This document shows positions 52,428 through 60,149 of a stretch of 64,000 bases of DNA, in pieces. Location: IMG/VR virus record IMGVR_UViG_3300042449_000993, positions 62,001-126,000 of that record. The stretch is one strand, 5' to 3'. Every line of letters begins with the position of its first letter. Positions within the stretch are counted from its first letter, which is position 1. The translations under genes were made by a program, and so were the position numbers. Source of the DNA: a virus. Under the pieces are notes generated by a model that worked only from the letters and a program-made list of their open reading frames with translations, was not told where the DNA came from and ran no database searches.

Positions 52428-52456
52428 TTTACTTTTGCGATTAGATAACCTATAAT
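52428..52456 (+). promoter_or_regulatory. Sigma70-like promoter before the ParB-like gene
   Basis: TTTACT (52428-52433), 17 bases, TATAAT (52451-52456). Same class as those at 35335 and 48554. The 70-base leader to ATG 52527 contains GAAGGAG six bases before the start. Confidence 0.75.
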
Positions 52457-52526
52457 ATATCTGTCGCTAATAGTGGTGACAATTTAACCTTATATGGCAT
52501 AATGTTATTTGCCGAAGGAGTTTGAT

Positions 52527-53840
52527 ATGTTGACTAGTAAAGTGTGTTATGTTTATGGTTTTCGTAACATTGAAAATGGGATGATGAACATTGGTTATAA
52601 GTCCCCCAAAACCGATAAGTTAGATTATATTTCTTCAATCTCTAGTGCCCAGTTCTGGGACGACTTTTACAAGGGTAAACTTGAAAAGTCTTTATTGTTC
52701 GAAGGTAGTGCGCATGAAGACGATATCGCTCAAACACTTGAGTGGTTTGGTCTTGATTATGGCATGTCTTGGAACAAAAATATGTTCTACAATAAATCAA
52801 ACAATGCGCATTGCATTGATGAGTCATTGCTAACTGAAGAACATAAGCAAACACTCGTAGATTGGATTGAGGGTCGTTCTGAAGGCATCAAGCCAACTGA
52901 CCGCTTTGTTCAAGACAAAACAACTGTAACAACAATTCATGAAGCGATAAAGTCAGGTCAATACAAAGTTGTTCTTGAACCTGTCAAAACTGTTCACGCA
53001 TATAAGAGAAATCAAATTCGCGTTGAACAGATTGACGTTAACCATGTTCGTAAGATCAAATCTCGGTTTGATCAAAACCCCAAAGATGCTTGGGATTGGT
53101 TGATGAAAGATCCTGTAGTTGTCGTTGTTTCTCGTCATAAAAACAAAATTGTATATACCATTCTCAATGGGAATAATCGCCTTGAGGCAGTTTCGAGAAC
53201 TGCGCTCAAAGAGATTCCTGTTGTCTATATAAATGAAACTGAGTTTGGTGCTGATGAGAAAACTCGTAATGCCAACTATGATCTGTTTGGTCTTTTAGAA
53301 AATAAAGAGGACTTTATTGTTCGTAAAACCAATACAGATGGTGACATCAAGAGAAATATCAATAACTTCTTGGTGAGCGAAGGATTTGATCTTTCTGATC
53401 CGCTTCAGGTCGACAGTGCTCGTGAATTGATTTATGAACGATTCTCGTTGATCACTGAAGACAAGAAAAAACTCAATGGTTTGTTTCGTTCTATTATGAA
53501 CGATTTTGCAACTCAACAAAATGCTTTAAAGTATCAAGACAATTTGATTGCCTATGATGACAATTTCTTGAACAACTACAAAGTGAAGAAGTATGAGTTG
53601 AAAGGTGTTGCAGCGATTCATGCAACTGCTTCGAAGGCAGAACATGCTGTTGCCCTTGGTTATATCGTTCACAGAATGTACAATATGAAAAAGAAAAAGG
53701 GTGCTATTGTTTTGTATTTCAAGAGCAAGAATGAATTGGCTATTGATGATCAAGAAAAGCACATTGACAAACTTCGTGATATGATTCAATATATGCAACT
53801 TGATGTAACTGTTGATGTCCTCCCTGCGTTCAACAACTAA
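52527..53840 (+). CDS. ParB-like protein with divergent N-terminal domain
   Basis: 437 residues from ATG 52527, chosen for the GAAGGAG site; a TTG 18 bases earlier overlaps that site. Residues about 155-250 are ParB/sulfiredoxin-like: RVEQIDVNHVRKIKSRFDQN, then DPVVVVVSRHKNKIVYTILNG and GNNRLEAVSR, which corresponds to the GxxRxxA catalytic/nucleotide box. The first 100 residues begin YVYGFRNIENGMMNIGYKS, which recalls the GIY-YIG nuclease strand pair in divergent form, but the catalytic residues are uncertain. ParB-like proteins recur in predicted phage base-modification neighbourhoods. It could read or cut DNA, or act as a nucleotide-using factor. Confidence 0.7.
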   Translation: MLTSKVCYVYGFRNIENGMMNIGYKSPKTDKLDYISSISSAQFWDDFYKGKLEKSLLFEGSAHEDDIAQTLEWFGLDYGMSWNKNMFYNKSNNAHCIDESLLTEEHKQTLVDWIEGRSEGIKPTDRFVQDKTTVTTIHEAIKSGQYKVVLEPVKTVHAYKRNQIRVEQIDVNHVRKIKSRFDQNPKDAWDWLMKDPVVVVVSRHKNKIVYTILNGNNRLEAVSRTALKEIPVVYINETEFGADEKTRNANYDLFGLLENKEDFIVRKTNTDGDIKRNINNFLVSEGFDLSDPLQVDSARELIYERFSLITEDKKKLNGLFRSIMNDFATQQNALKYQDNLIAYDDNFLNNYKVKKYELKGVAAIHATASKAEHAVALGYIVHRMYNMKKKKGAIVLYFKSKNELAIDDQEKHIDKLRDMIQYMQLDVTVDVLPAFNN

Positions 53841-54840
53841 AGAGAGGCGCGAGTCATTCATCCGCTGGTATGCGTGGTCGATGCAGTTTGGCGACTGCGA
53901 TCCAGCGGTATGGATGACAAACTATCTCCACCGTCGATACGAACACAATGATGAGGAAAAACTCTGGCTTGCATGGCTTTATGGTAACACCTATCAATTG
54001 CCAACTGCATGGGTTCTAAAAAATGAATTCCCAGACTATGAACTTGCTACCGTTGATCGTATCGAATGGTGGAATAGTCACAACTACAAAAGACTCAGAT
54101 ACCAAGTTGATACAAAGTGGAACAAAGGTCACTTGCCTGCCATGTTCGCATCTTACCAAAAGTTTATTGGCAAGAAAACTCAACGTGAGGTTCTAGAAAA
54201 TTATTATGGCGACAACGAAACGCAATCTTTCCACAATCTTTGGAATAATCTTAAAACTTCTCTTCACAAATTTGGTCGCTATTCCACTTGGTTTTACCTT
54301 CAGCATCTTGTTCATACTGCTGGCATTGCTTGTGTACCTGACAGCCTCATGCTTGACGATTTTGCAGGCTCTCGCTCTCATCGTAATGGTCTGCATCTCG
54401 CCCTCGGGCAAGATGACAAATATGATGTTAAACTCACTTCTGGGGAATGCGCAGACCTTGAAAGCCATGCCAAAGAAATTCTTGAGGAAACCAGATCTCG
54501 ATTCCCTCAACTGAGCAATCAAATCGATTTCTTCACGATGGAGACTTGCCTTTGCTCATTCAAGAAAATCTTTCGTGAACATCATGGTCGATATCTTGGT
54601 TATTATCTTGATCGCCAGTCTGAAGAAATCAATCAAGCAGAAGGCGACGGTTGGACTGGTATTGAATGGAATGTTTTGTGGCAAGCAAGAAATGAAACTC
54701 TTGATCTCAGACTTGCTCCGAGAAATACAATCAACAAAGAAAAGTTTACTTATTTCTTAAGAACAGGTAGAATAGAACGAATGGATTGGATGTTCGATGA
54801 TGAACAACCAGTGAAAGAAGGTTTGGAGGCATTATGGTAA
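53815..54840 (+). CDS. Alpha-glutamyl/putrescinyl-thymine pyrophosphorylase-like (amino acid:DNA transferase type)
   Basis: 341 residues from ATG 53815, overlapping the ParB-like gene by 26 bases. No ribosome site is visible, so coupling is likely. The opening FIRWYAWSMQFGDCDPAVWM followed by LHRRYEHNDEEKLWLAWLYG and YQLPTAWVLKNEFPD fits the helical family predicted, and partly shown, to replace the pyrophosphate on 5-pyrophosphomethyluracil in DNA with an amino compound (glutamate, putrescine or glycine in phages SP10, phiW-14, ViI and M6). A GRYSTWFYLQHLVH segment and an MLDDFAGSRSHRNG segment lie in the middle. The next gene is the matching kinase type, which supports the assignment. Amine used is unknown. 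Confidence 0.75.
   Translation: MSSLRSTTKERRESFIRWYAWSMQFGDCDPAVWMTNYLHRRYEHNDEEKLWLAWLYGNTYQLPTAWVLKNEFPDYELATVDRIEWWNSHNYKRLRYQVDTKWNKGHLPAMFASYQKFIGKKTQREVLENYYGDNETQSFHNLWNNLKTSLHKFGRYSTWFYLQHLVHTAGIACVPDSLMLDDFAGSRSHRNGLHLALGQDDKYDVKLTSGECADLESHAKEILEETRSRFPQLSNQIDFFTMETCLCSFKKIFREHHGRYLGYYLDRQSEEINQAEGDGWTGIEWNVLWQARNETLDLRLAPRNTINKEKFTYFLRTGRIERMDWMFDDEQPVKEGLEALW
54745..54773 (+). promoter_or_regulatory. Internal sigma70-like promoter
   Basis: TTTACT (54745-54750), 17 bases, TAGAAT (54768-54773), inside the 3' end of the pyrophosphorylase-like gene and 60 bases ahead of the kinase ATG. Same -35 hexamer as three other promoters in the window. Confidence 0.6.
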
Positions 54841-55415
54841 GAGTGATTGCTATGGGTGGTGAGCCAGCAACTGGCAAAACCACTTTGATGTTTAAATTGA
54901 TTTCCATGGCTGATGATTGGGTTACTTCGAAGCCAGAGAAACTTCTTGATGCAATGTATTCCAAGAAACTGAATCTTTATATTCTTGGCAAGTATGTGAA
55001 TGATGGTAATGTGTTCCAGGGCACTGATCGTTTGTCAATGGCAGTTCAACCAGATGCTACTGCGTTCTTTAGTAATCTTGCATATGAATCAAATGCAGAT
55101 GGTCATAGTGTAAATGTGATCTTCGAAGGTGATCGTTTGTTCAATGGCAAAATGCTTGATCGCCTTTCTGAACTATTCCCAAATGATTTCAAGATTCTAA
55201 TCCTTACAGTCAAGGATAGCACTCTTGATCAACGTCACATTGATCGCAAAGATGATCAAGATGACAAATTCAAAAATTCTCGTAAGACTAAAATCTCGAA
55301 TATCATGGGGTCGCTGACACTCATGGACTATATAGAGACAATGGTCAACGAAAATCTCGATGATCAGTCTAAGATTATTGATCATATTAGAAAATTTTAC
55401 AACTGGAGTGAATAA
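54834..55415 (+). CDS. P-loop kinase, 5-hydroxymethyluracil DNA kinase-like
   Basis: 193 residues. The N-terminal P-loop is GGEPATGKTT at 8-17. A VIFEGDRLFNG segment near 98 gives the Walker-B-like acid, and ILTVKDSTLDQRHIDRKDDQ suggests a lid with Arg residues. This is the layout of the small kinases predicted to phosphorylate 5-hydroxymethyluracil within DNA, encoded next to pyrophosphorylase-like genes in hypermodifying phages. An ordinary nucleoside or nucleotide kinase cannot be excluded, but a dNMP kinase is already present at 56273. It overlaps the preceding gene by seven bases. Confidence 0.72.
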   Translation: MVRVIAMGGEPATGKTTLMFKLISMADDWVTSKPEKLLDAMYSKKLNLYILGKYVNDGNVFQGTDRLSMAVQPDATAFFSNLAYESNADGHSVNVIFEGDRLFNGKMLDRLSELFPNDFKILILTVKDSTLDQRHIDRKDDQDDKFKNSRKTKISNIMGSLTLMDYIETMVNENLDDQSKIIDHIRKFYNWSE

Positions 55416-55417
55416 TT

Positions 55418-56257
55418 ATGCAGTTAGAAGTTAAGGTTGAGGATTTGCGCAAAAACAAACTCTTTGTCGCAACTCCGATGTACGGTGGTATGGCGCATGG
55501 TATGTATTTGAAGTCTTGTTTAGACTTGCAAGCATTGTGCGCTCAATATGGCATTGAAGTTCGTTTCTCTTTCATCTTCAATGAATCTCTTATCACTCGC
55601 GCTCGCAATTATCTTGTAGATGAATTCCTTCGTGCAGAAGGTTACACTCATCTCTTATTCATCGACGCTGATATTCATTTTGATCCGCGTGATGTTGTTG
55701 CATTGCTTGCTCTTGATAAGGATGTTATTGGTGGTCCATATCCAAAGAAATCCATTAAGTGGGGTGCTGTGAAGGAAGCTGTGAAGCGTCATCCTGACAT
55801 TGAGCCTCTTGAAATGGAAAAGGTTGCTGGTGATTTCGTATTCAATCCAGCACCAGGCACTGAAAAATTCTCTGTTGCTGAACCAATTGAAGTTCTTGAA
55901 ATTGGTACTGGCTTCATGCTCGTCAAACGTGAAGTCTTTGATAAATTTAAAGAAGCCTATCCTGAGTTTAGTTATCGTCCAGACCATGTTGGTCAAGCCA
56001 ACTTCGATGGTAAGCGATACATTCACGCCTATTTCGATACCGTCATTGATCGCAAGCGTGTGGTCATGATGGATGGTATTGAGAAGGAAGTTGGTGGATC
56101 AGATCGCTACTTGTCTGAAGATTATATGTTCTGCCAGTGGTGGCGTCATCTTGGTGGTAAAATTTGGCTCTGCCCATGGATGAAAACACATCATATCGGC
56201 ACTTATGCATTCACTGGTGATATGCCTGCAGTTGCCAATTGGGTCGGTTCTCTTTAA
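55418..56257 (+). CDS. GT-A glycosyltransferase, possible DNA-base glycosyltransferase
   Basis: 279 residues. GT-A core: KLFVATPMYGGMAHGMYLKS near the start, ESLITRARNYLVDEFL near 50-65, and the metal site LLFIDADIHFDP with D-x-D near 84. A late GSDRYLSEDYMFCQWWRHLGG followed by WMKTHHIGTYAF matches the catalytic half of similar phage proteins. It lies two bases after the kinase in the modification island, so glycosylation of a modified base is an attractive reading; a protein acceptor remains possible. Motifs are intact. Confidence 0.8.
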   Translation: MQLEVKVEDLRKNKLFVATPMYGGMAHGMYLKSCLDLQALCAQYGIEVRFSFIFNESLITRARNYLVDEFLRAEGYTHLLFIDADIHFDPRDVVALLALDKDVIGGPYPKKSIKWGAVKEAVKRHPDIEPLEMEKVAGDFVFNPAPGTEKFSVAEPIEVLEIGTGFMLVKREVFDKFKEAYPEFSYRPDHVGQANFDGKRYIHAYFDTVIDRKRVVMMDGIEKEVGGSDRYLSEDYMFCQWWRHLGGKIWLCPWMKTHHIGTYAFTGDMPAVANWVGSL

Positions 56258-56272
56258 TAAAGAGATTTTGTT

Positions 56273-56941
56273 ATGATTGTAGGTTTAGTTGGCTTTATTG
56301 GAGCAGGTAAAGGCACAGTTGCAGATCTCTTGGTGGATCGTCATGATTTCGTCAAAGAGAGTTATGCGAATAGCGTCAAAGACGCCTGTGCCACGATCTT
56401 CGGTTGGAATCGTTCCATGCTTGAAGGTGACACTCCAGGATCTAGAGCATGGCGTGAGCAGCCAGATAAGTGGTGGTCAGAAAAATTCGGTTGTGAGTTT
56501 TCACCAAGATTGGCTCTCCAACTAATGGGCACAGAGGCAGGTCGTGATGTATTTCACCCTGACCTCTGGGTTCATACTGTGATGCGACGCTGCGAACAAG
56601 CACCATGGAATAACTATGTGATTGCTGATGTTCGTTTCCCAAATGAAATTGATGCAATCGTAAAATCAGGTGGCAAAGTTATTCGCGTTCGTCGTGGTGA
56701 TGATCCTGAGTGGTATAGTCTTGCTCGTGAATGCAATCTTTATAACAAACAAGAAATAATGCGCAATGCATATCCAGAAATTCATTTCAGTGAATGGGCT
56801 TGGATTGGTTCGCATTATGATATTGTGATGGATAATAATTGTTCGTTGGATGAGTTGACTGTGAGAGTTGACAAGTTGGTTGATTCGTTATATAATAATC
56901 GTGTTGAAGCAAATGAGGTCGTTAATTATGAAACTTTCTGA
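56273..56941 (+). CDS. 1: Deoxynucleoside monophosphate kinase
   Basis: 222 residues (T4 gp1: 241). P-loop GFIGAGKGTVADLL near residue 7-20, then QLMGTEAGRDVFHPDLWVHT near 80, typical of T4 gp1-like dNMP kinases, and VIADVRFPNEIDAI near 115. The enzyme phosphorylates dTMP, dGMP and modified pyrimidine monophosphates to diphosphates. In T4 it handles hydroxymethyl-dCMP, so it may here also accept unusual pyrimidines. It follows the modification island by 15 bases and overlaps the clamp gene by 14. Confidence 0.85.
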   Translation: MIVGLVGFIGAGKGTVADLLVDRHDFVKESYANSVKDACATIFGWNRSMLEGDTPGSRAWREQPDKWWSEKFGCEFSPRLALQLMGTEAGRDVFHPDLWVHTVMRRCEQAPWNNYVIADVRFPNEIDAIVKSGGKVIRVRRGDDPEWYSLARECNLYNKQEIMRNAYPEIHFSEWAWIGSHYDIVMDNNCSLDELTVRVDKLVDSLYNNRVEANEVVNYETF

Positions 56942-57602
56942 TGATACTGTGCAAGTCCTGAAAAACTTTTCAGGCATTAATCAAAGTTTGCAGTTCAAGT
57001 CTGGCAATACTTTGAAAACTATTTCTCCACTCAAGACAATCTTCGTTGAAGCAACTGTTGGTGAGAGTTTTCCAAAAGAGTTCGCTCTTTATGATTTGAA
57101 CAAACTTTTGGCAAAGGTATCTTTGTACAAGGATGCCGAGTTGTCGTTTGACGATGACAAACTCAATATTAGTGCAAACAAGAAGTCTGATTACATCAAG
57201 TATTGCTCGCCGAAAGTTATTGTAACTCCACCTGAGAAGGCAATCACGTTTGGTGAGCCTGATTGTTCATTCAGTCTTTCGCAAGAAGATCTTGATTGGA
57301 TGCGTAAGAGTGCTGGCATCTCTGGTTCGCCCAACTTCGTGTTTGAAAGCGATGGTTCCACAATTCACTTCATTGCTACAGACGTGAAGGATGATTCTGC
57401 TGATCAGTCCAAGATTGAAATTGGTACTGCTGAGAATGGTAAGGAATTCAAAGTTGTGATGAAGGTCGAAAACTTCAAGTTACTTGAAGGTTCGTATGAC
57501 GTTGCAATTGCCAAGAAAGGTCTTGCTCGATTTAAGCACAAAACTGTTGACATCACCTATTACATTGCGATTGAAGCCGCAAGTTCAACTTTCGGAGAAT
57601 AA
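56928..57602 (+). CDS. 45: Sliding clamp gp45
   Basis: 224 residues from ATG 56928 (T4 gp45: 228), chosen because the true family start KLSDDTVQVLKNFSGINQSL begins there and GAGG lies upstream; an in-frame TTG at 56868 is spurious. Later segments KADY-like NKKSDYIKYCSPK, FSLSQEDLDWMRKSAGISG and YYIAIEAASSTFGE fit the trimeric processivity clamp. It tethers DNA polymerase and also, via gp33 and gp55, activates late transcription. Order 45-44-62-regA follows T4. Confidence 0.93.
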   Translation: MKLSDDTVQVLKNFSGINQSLQFKSGNTLKTISPLKTIFVEATVGESFPKEFALYDLNKLLAKVSLYKDAELSFDDDKLNISANKKSDYIKYCSPKVIVTPPEKAITFGEPDCSFSLSQEDLDWMRKSAGISGSPNFVFESDGSTIHFIATDVKDDSADQSKIEIGTAENGKEFKVVMKVENFKLLEGSYDVAIAKKGLARFKHKTVDITYYIAIEAASSTFGE

Positions 57603-57841
57603 TGATGGCACTTGATAAAGTAAAGGTATTGGGATGCCTTCAAGAAATCTCCAACTCACTCACTCGTATTGAGGCTGAACGTGATCTGATTAAAGACATT
57701 CTTCAGAAGATGCAAGACGAATGTGAGATTCCAAAGAAGTTGGCTCGTAAACTGGCGCGTGTTTACCACAAACGTAATTATGAGGAAGAAGTCGCAGAGC
57801 AGAGCGATTTCCAAACCATTTACGAAAACGTGGCTAAATAA
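57602..57841 (+). CDS. Small helical protein between clamp and clamp loader (DsbA/gp33-like)
   Basis: 79 residues from ATG 57602 (a second ATG follows at once), overlapping the clamp stop in TAATG. Two helices: RIEAERDLIKDILQKMQDEC, then IPKKLARKLARVYHKRNYEE, ending ESDF-like QSDFQTIYENVAK. This pattern, a coil followed by a helix-turn-helix-like pair and an acidic tail, resembles small T4-like proteins such as DsbA and the late coactivator gp33. gp33 binds the clamp, so a gene beside gp45 would fit, but I cannot decide between them. Confidence 0.6.
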   Translation: MMALDKVKVLGCLQEISNSLTRIEAERDLIKDILQKMQDECEIPKKLARKLARVYHKRNYEEEVAEQSDFQTIYENVAK

Positions 57842-57942
57842 AAATATTGGGGTGCAATACTCTAAGTTGACGGCACTATCCGCCAGACTGCTCGCCGTGG
57901 GAGTTCACCTTCCCCACCCCATCTTCTCTTCGGAGTTATATT

Positions 57943-58110
57943 ATGCATAAAGATGATCTAAAAGTATTGATTATTATTCTTTTATTCGCCGCATTCGCTC
58001 TCGTCAACACATTTTTTCTTTGGGTTCCTGCATCAGCACCACCTGTAATGTTGGTGTTGTTCGTTGGATTGTATTCGATATGGGAGCATAAGTATGGCAA
58101 CAAGGCGTAA
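57943..58110 (+). CDS. Small membrane protein (55 residues)
   Basis: ATG 57943 with CGGAG nine bases upstream; stop at 58108-58110. The 55 residues contain two hydrophobic segments (VLIIILLFAAFALVNTFFLW and VMLVLFVGLYSI) separated by a Pro/Ala turn, so two membrane helices are expected. The 101 bases before it hold no gene but carry a weak GTGGG/CCCAC hairpin near 57897-57920. It overlaps the following Tat-signal gene by 17 bases. Function unknown; inner-membrane phage proteins of this size often affect lysis or exclusion. Confidence 0.65.
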   Translation: MHKDDLKVLIIILLFAAFALVNTFFLWVPASAPPVMLVLFVGLYSIWEHKYGNKA

Positions 58111-58414
58111 TTTTTTCAAGTATCTTGGTCTTGCTGGTGGTGTTGCTGGCGGTGGTATTGTAGCCGCCGCCGCTGTTCTTCCTGATGCTGATAAGTGTAA
58201 GGCAATAGAAGAAATTAAAGCCGCTGGTTACAATGGCAAGTTAAACATTGGCACTGAGTATGGTGAACTTGCATCACCAGACGGCACTATCAGTTGTGGT
58301 CCCAAATTTGTTCCAGGAACACAAAAGCATGTAACCGCAAGTATGACCGTCGGTCCTGATGGCGAGATGTACTTGATGACAAACGGAAAATGGCGTAGAA
58401 TAGTGACTGAATAA
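58094..58414 (+). CDS. Small protein with Tat-like signal peptide
   Basis: 106 residues from ATG 58094 (GGGAG eight bases upstream). The N-terminus MATRRNFFKYLGLAGG is a twin-arginine signal (T-R-R-N-F-F-K against S/T-R-R-x-F-L-K) followed by a hydrophobic, Gly/Ala-rich stretch ending near AAAAVLPDA. The mature part of about 75 residues has two cysteines and a beta-rich GPDGEMYLMTNGKWRRI ending. It would be exported folded by the host Tat system. A Tat signal in a phage replication-gene cluster is unexpected. No family is recognised. Confidence 0.7.
   Translation: MATRRNFFKYLGLAGGVAGGGIVAAAAVLPDADKCKAIEEIKAAGYNGKLNIGTEYGELASPDGTISCGPKFVPGTQKHVTASMTVGPDGEMYLMTNGKWRRIVTE
58373..58401 (+). promoter_or_regulatory. 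Internal sigma70-like promoter before gp44
   Basis: TTGATG (58373-58378), 17 bases, TAGAAT (58396-58401), inside the 3' end of the Tat-signal gene, 31 bases before ATG 58433. CAGGAG precedes that ATG. Confidence 0.55.
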
Positions 58415-58432
58415 ACAATCAGGAGTTACATT

Positions 58433-59371
58433 ATGAATGAAGCGTTGTGGGTTGAAAAATACCGTCCTCATACTATTGCCGATTGTATTCTTCCTGATGA
58501 ATACAAGGCAACTTTCCAATCTTATGTTGATCGCAAAGAGATTCCCCATCTCTTGCTTTGCGGTGGTCCAGGCACAGGCAAGACCACAGTCGCACGTGCA
58601 TTGTGTGATGAAATTGGCTGTGATTATCTAATGATCAATGGCTCGGATGAATCAGGCATTGACACATTCAGAACAAAGATCAAAAACTATGCCAGTGCAA
58701 TGTCAATGACTGGTGGCAAGAAAGTCATCATCATTGATGAAGCAGATTATCTAAATCCAAACTCAACTCAGCCAGCCATGCGTGCGGCAATGGAAGAGTT
58801 TGCGCATAACTGTACGTTCATCATGACTTGTAATTTCAAGAATCGTATCATTGAACCATTGCATAGTCGTTGCGCTGTTATTGAATTTAAACTGCGCAAA
58901 GAGGATAAGCCAAAGATGGCTGCTTCGTTTATGAAGCGTGCTGCTGAGATTTTGGCGAATGAAAAAGTTCCTTATGATAAGGCAGTTCTTGTTGAAGTTG
59001 TCAAGAAGCACTTCCCAGATTATCGTCGCATTCTGAATGAACTTCAGAGATATTCTGTTAGCGGTAGAATTGACACTGGTATTCTCACGAGCATTGCTGA
59101 TGTTTCTTTAAATGATCTTGTGACGTCACTCAAAGATCAAAACTTCAGCGCAATGCGTAAGTGGGTTGCTGACTTTGGTGGTGATGATCCTGCAAAGATC
59201 TATCGTAAAATCTATGACAGTCTGTATGACATTATGGACAAGTCTACGATTCCAAATGCTGTGCTAATCCTCGCCAAGTATCAATATCAAGCAGCGTTTG
59301 TCGCCGATCAGGAACTGAACCTCACCGCATGTCTAACCGAGATGATGGTGGAGTGTAAGTTCAATGGCTGA
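58433..59371 (+). CDS. 44: Clamp loader large subunit gp44
   Basis: 312 residues (T4 gp44: 319). AAA+ ATPase of the RFC type: the start ALWVEKYRPHTIADCILPDE, Walker A GGPGTGKTT near residue 43, Walker B VIIIDEAD near 102, sensor 1 IMTCNFKNRI and the SRC motif HSRCAVIEF near 144. Four copies with one gp62 load the gp45 clamp. All motifs are intact. It overlaps gp62 by eight bases. Confidence 0.96.
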   Translation: MNEALWVEKYRPHTIADCILPDEYKATFQSYVDRKEIPHLLLCGGPGTGKTTVARALCDEIGCDYLMINGSDESGIDTFRTKIKNYASAMSMTGGKKVIIIDEADYLNPNSTQPAMRAAMEEFAHNCTFIMTCNFKNRIIEPLHSRCAVIEFKLRKEDKPKMAASFMKRAAEILANEKVPYDKAVLVEVVKKHFPDYRRILNELQRYSVSGRIDTGILTSIADVSLNDLVTSLKDQNFSAMRKWVADFGGDDPAKIYRKIYDSLYDIMDKSTIPNAVLILAKYQYQAAFVADQELNLTACLTEMMVECKFNG

Positions 59372-59741
59372 TCTATTTAAAGAAATCATTCCGTCTATTC
59401 TACAGACGAAAGAATATGCGCTCCTGACAGAACAGGATGAAAAGACATATTCATCGTTTATGGTGAATCGTGCACTCTCATTTCATCGCGATACCGTTTT
59501 ATTCGCAAATGAGATGAATAAGTACCCGAATCTCGATAATAAACTCAAATATGACTTTCTCCTAAATATAATACGAGCCCAAAAGCGTCCATACTCAAAG
59601 TGGCACAAGAAGGCTAAAAGCAGTGATTTGGAAGCGGTCAAAGAATATTATGGTTACTCCGATGCAAAGGCAGAGGAAGCATTAAAAATTCTAGACGACG
59701 CTCAAATCGAATTGATAAAAGAACAATTATATAAGGGTTAG
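59364..59741 (+). CDS. 62: Clamp loader small subunit gp62
   Basis: 125 residues, shorter than T4 gp62 (187) but close to the size in cyanophages. Conserved stretches are SSFMVNRALSFHRDTVLFAN near 30-50, then KLKYDFLLNIIRAQKRPYSK, and an acidic helix ending ALKILDDAQIELIKEQL. It is the single non-ATPase subunit of the clamp loader. Its place between gp44 and regA is as in T4 and supports the assignment. Confidence 0.9.
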   Translation: MADLFKEIIPSILQTKEYALLTEQDEKTYSSFMVNRALSFHRDTVLFANEMNKYPNLDNKLKYDFLLNIIRAQKRPYSKWHKKAKSSDLEAVKEYYGYSDAKAEEALKILDDAQIELIKEQLYKG

Positions 59742-59744
59742 AAC

Positions 59745-60146
59745 ATGAGCGTTGATAAACTAGTTGAAGTCACTCTTGGGCAGCAGGATGATTTTCTAAA
59801 AGTTCGCGAGACACTCACTCGCATTGGTGTAGCAGCAAAAAACGATAACATCCTATACCAATCCTGCCACATTCTTCATAAACAAGGAAAGTATTATATC
59901 GTTCATTTCAAGGAACTCTTTGAATTGGACGGTAAGCCATCAAACATGTCAGATAATGACATTCAGCGACGCAACACGATTGCGAATCTAATGGCTGAGT
60001 GGGGACTAGTCAAACTCGTAGATCCAGATAAGACAAAGGATAATGTCGCACCATTAAGTCAGATTAAAATTCTTCCATTCAAAGAGAAGAACGATTGGCA
60101 ATTGGTTTCCAAGTATACAATCGGGAAGAAAAAGAAGGAAGGATAA
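59745..60146 (+). CDS. regA: Translational repressor RegA
   Basis: 133 residues (T4 RegA: 122). Recognisable segments are VEVTLGQQDDFLKVRETLTR near the start, LYQSCHILHKQGKYYIVHFK in the middle, and RRNTIANLMAEWGLVKLVD, all as in RegA. The protein binds ribosome sites of early mRNAs, including its own and those for clamp-loader genes, and blocks translation. The C-terminus is Lys-rich (TIGKKKKEG). Order 62-regA is as in T4. Confidence 0.93.
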   Translation: MSVDKLVEVTLGQQDDFLKVRETLTRIGVAAKNDNILYQSCHILHKQGKYYIVHFKELFELDGKPSNMSDNDIQRRNTIANLMAEWGLVKLVDPDKTKDNVAPLSQIKILPFKEKNDWQLVSKYTIGKKKKEG

Positions 60147-60149
60147 TTT

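Noticed and set aside
57723-57950. Plus-strand frame of 75 residues after the clamp
   Set aside because: Out of frame with the 79-residue helical gene and without a ribosome site; the in-frame gene at 57602 explains the region.
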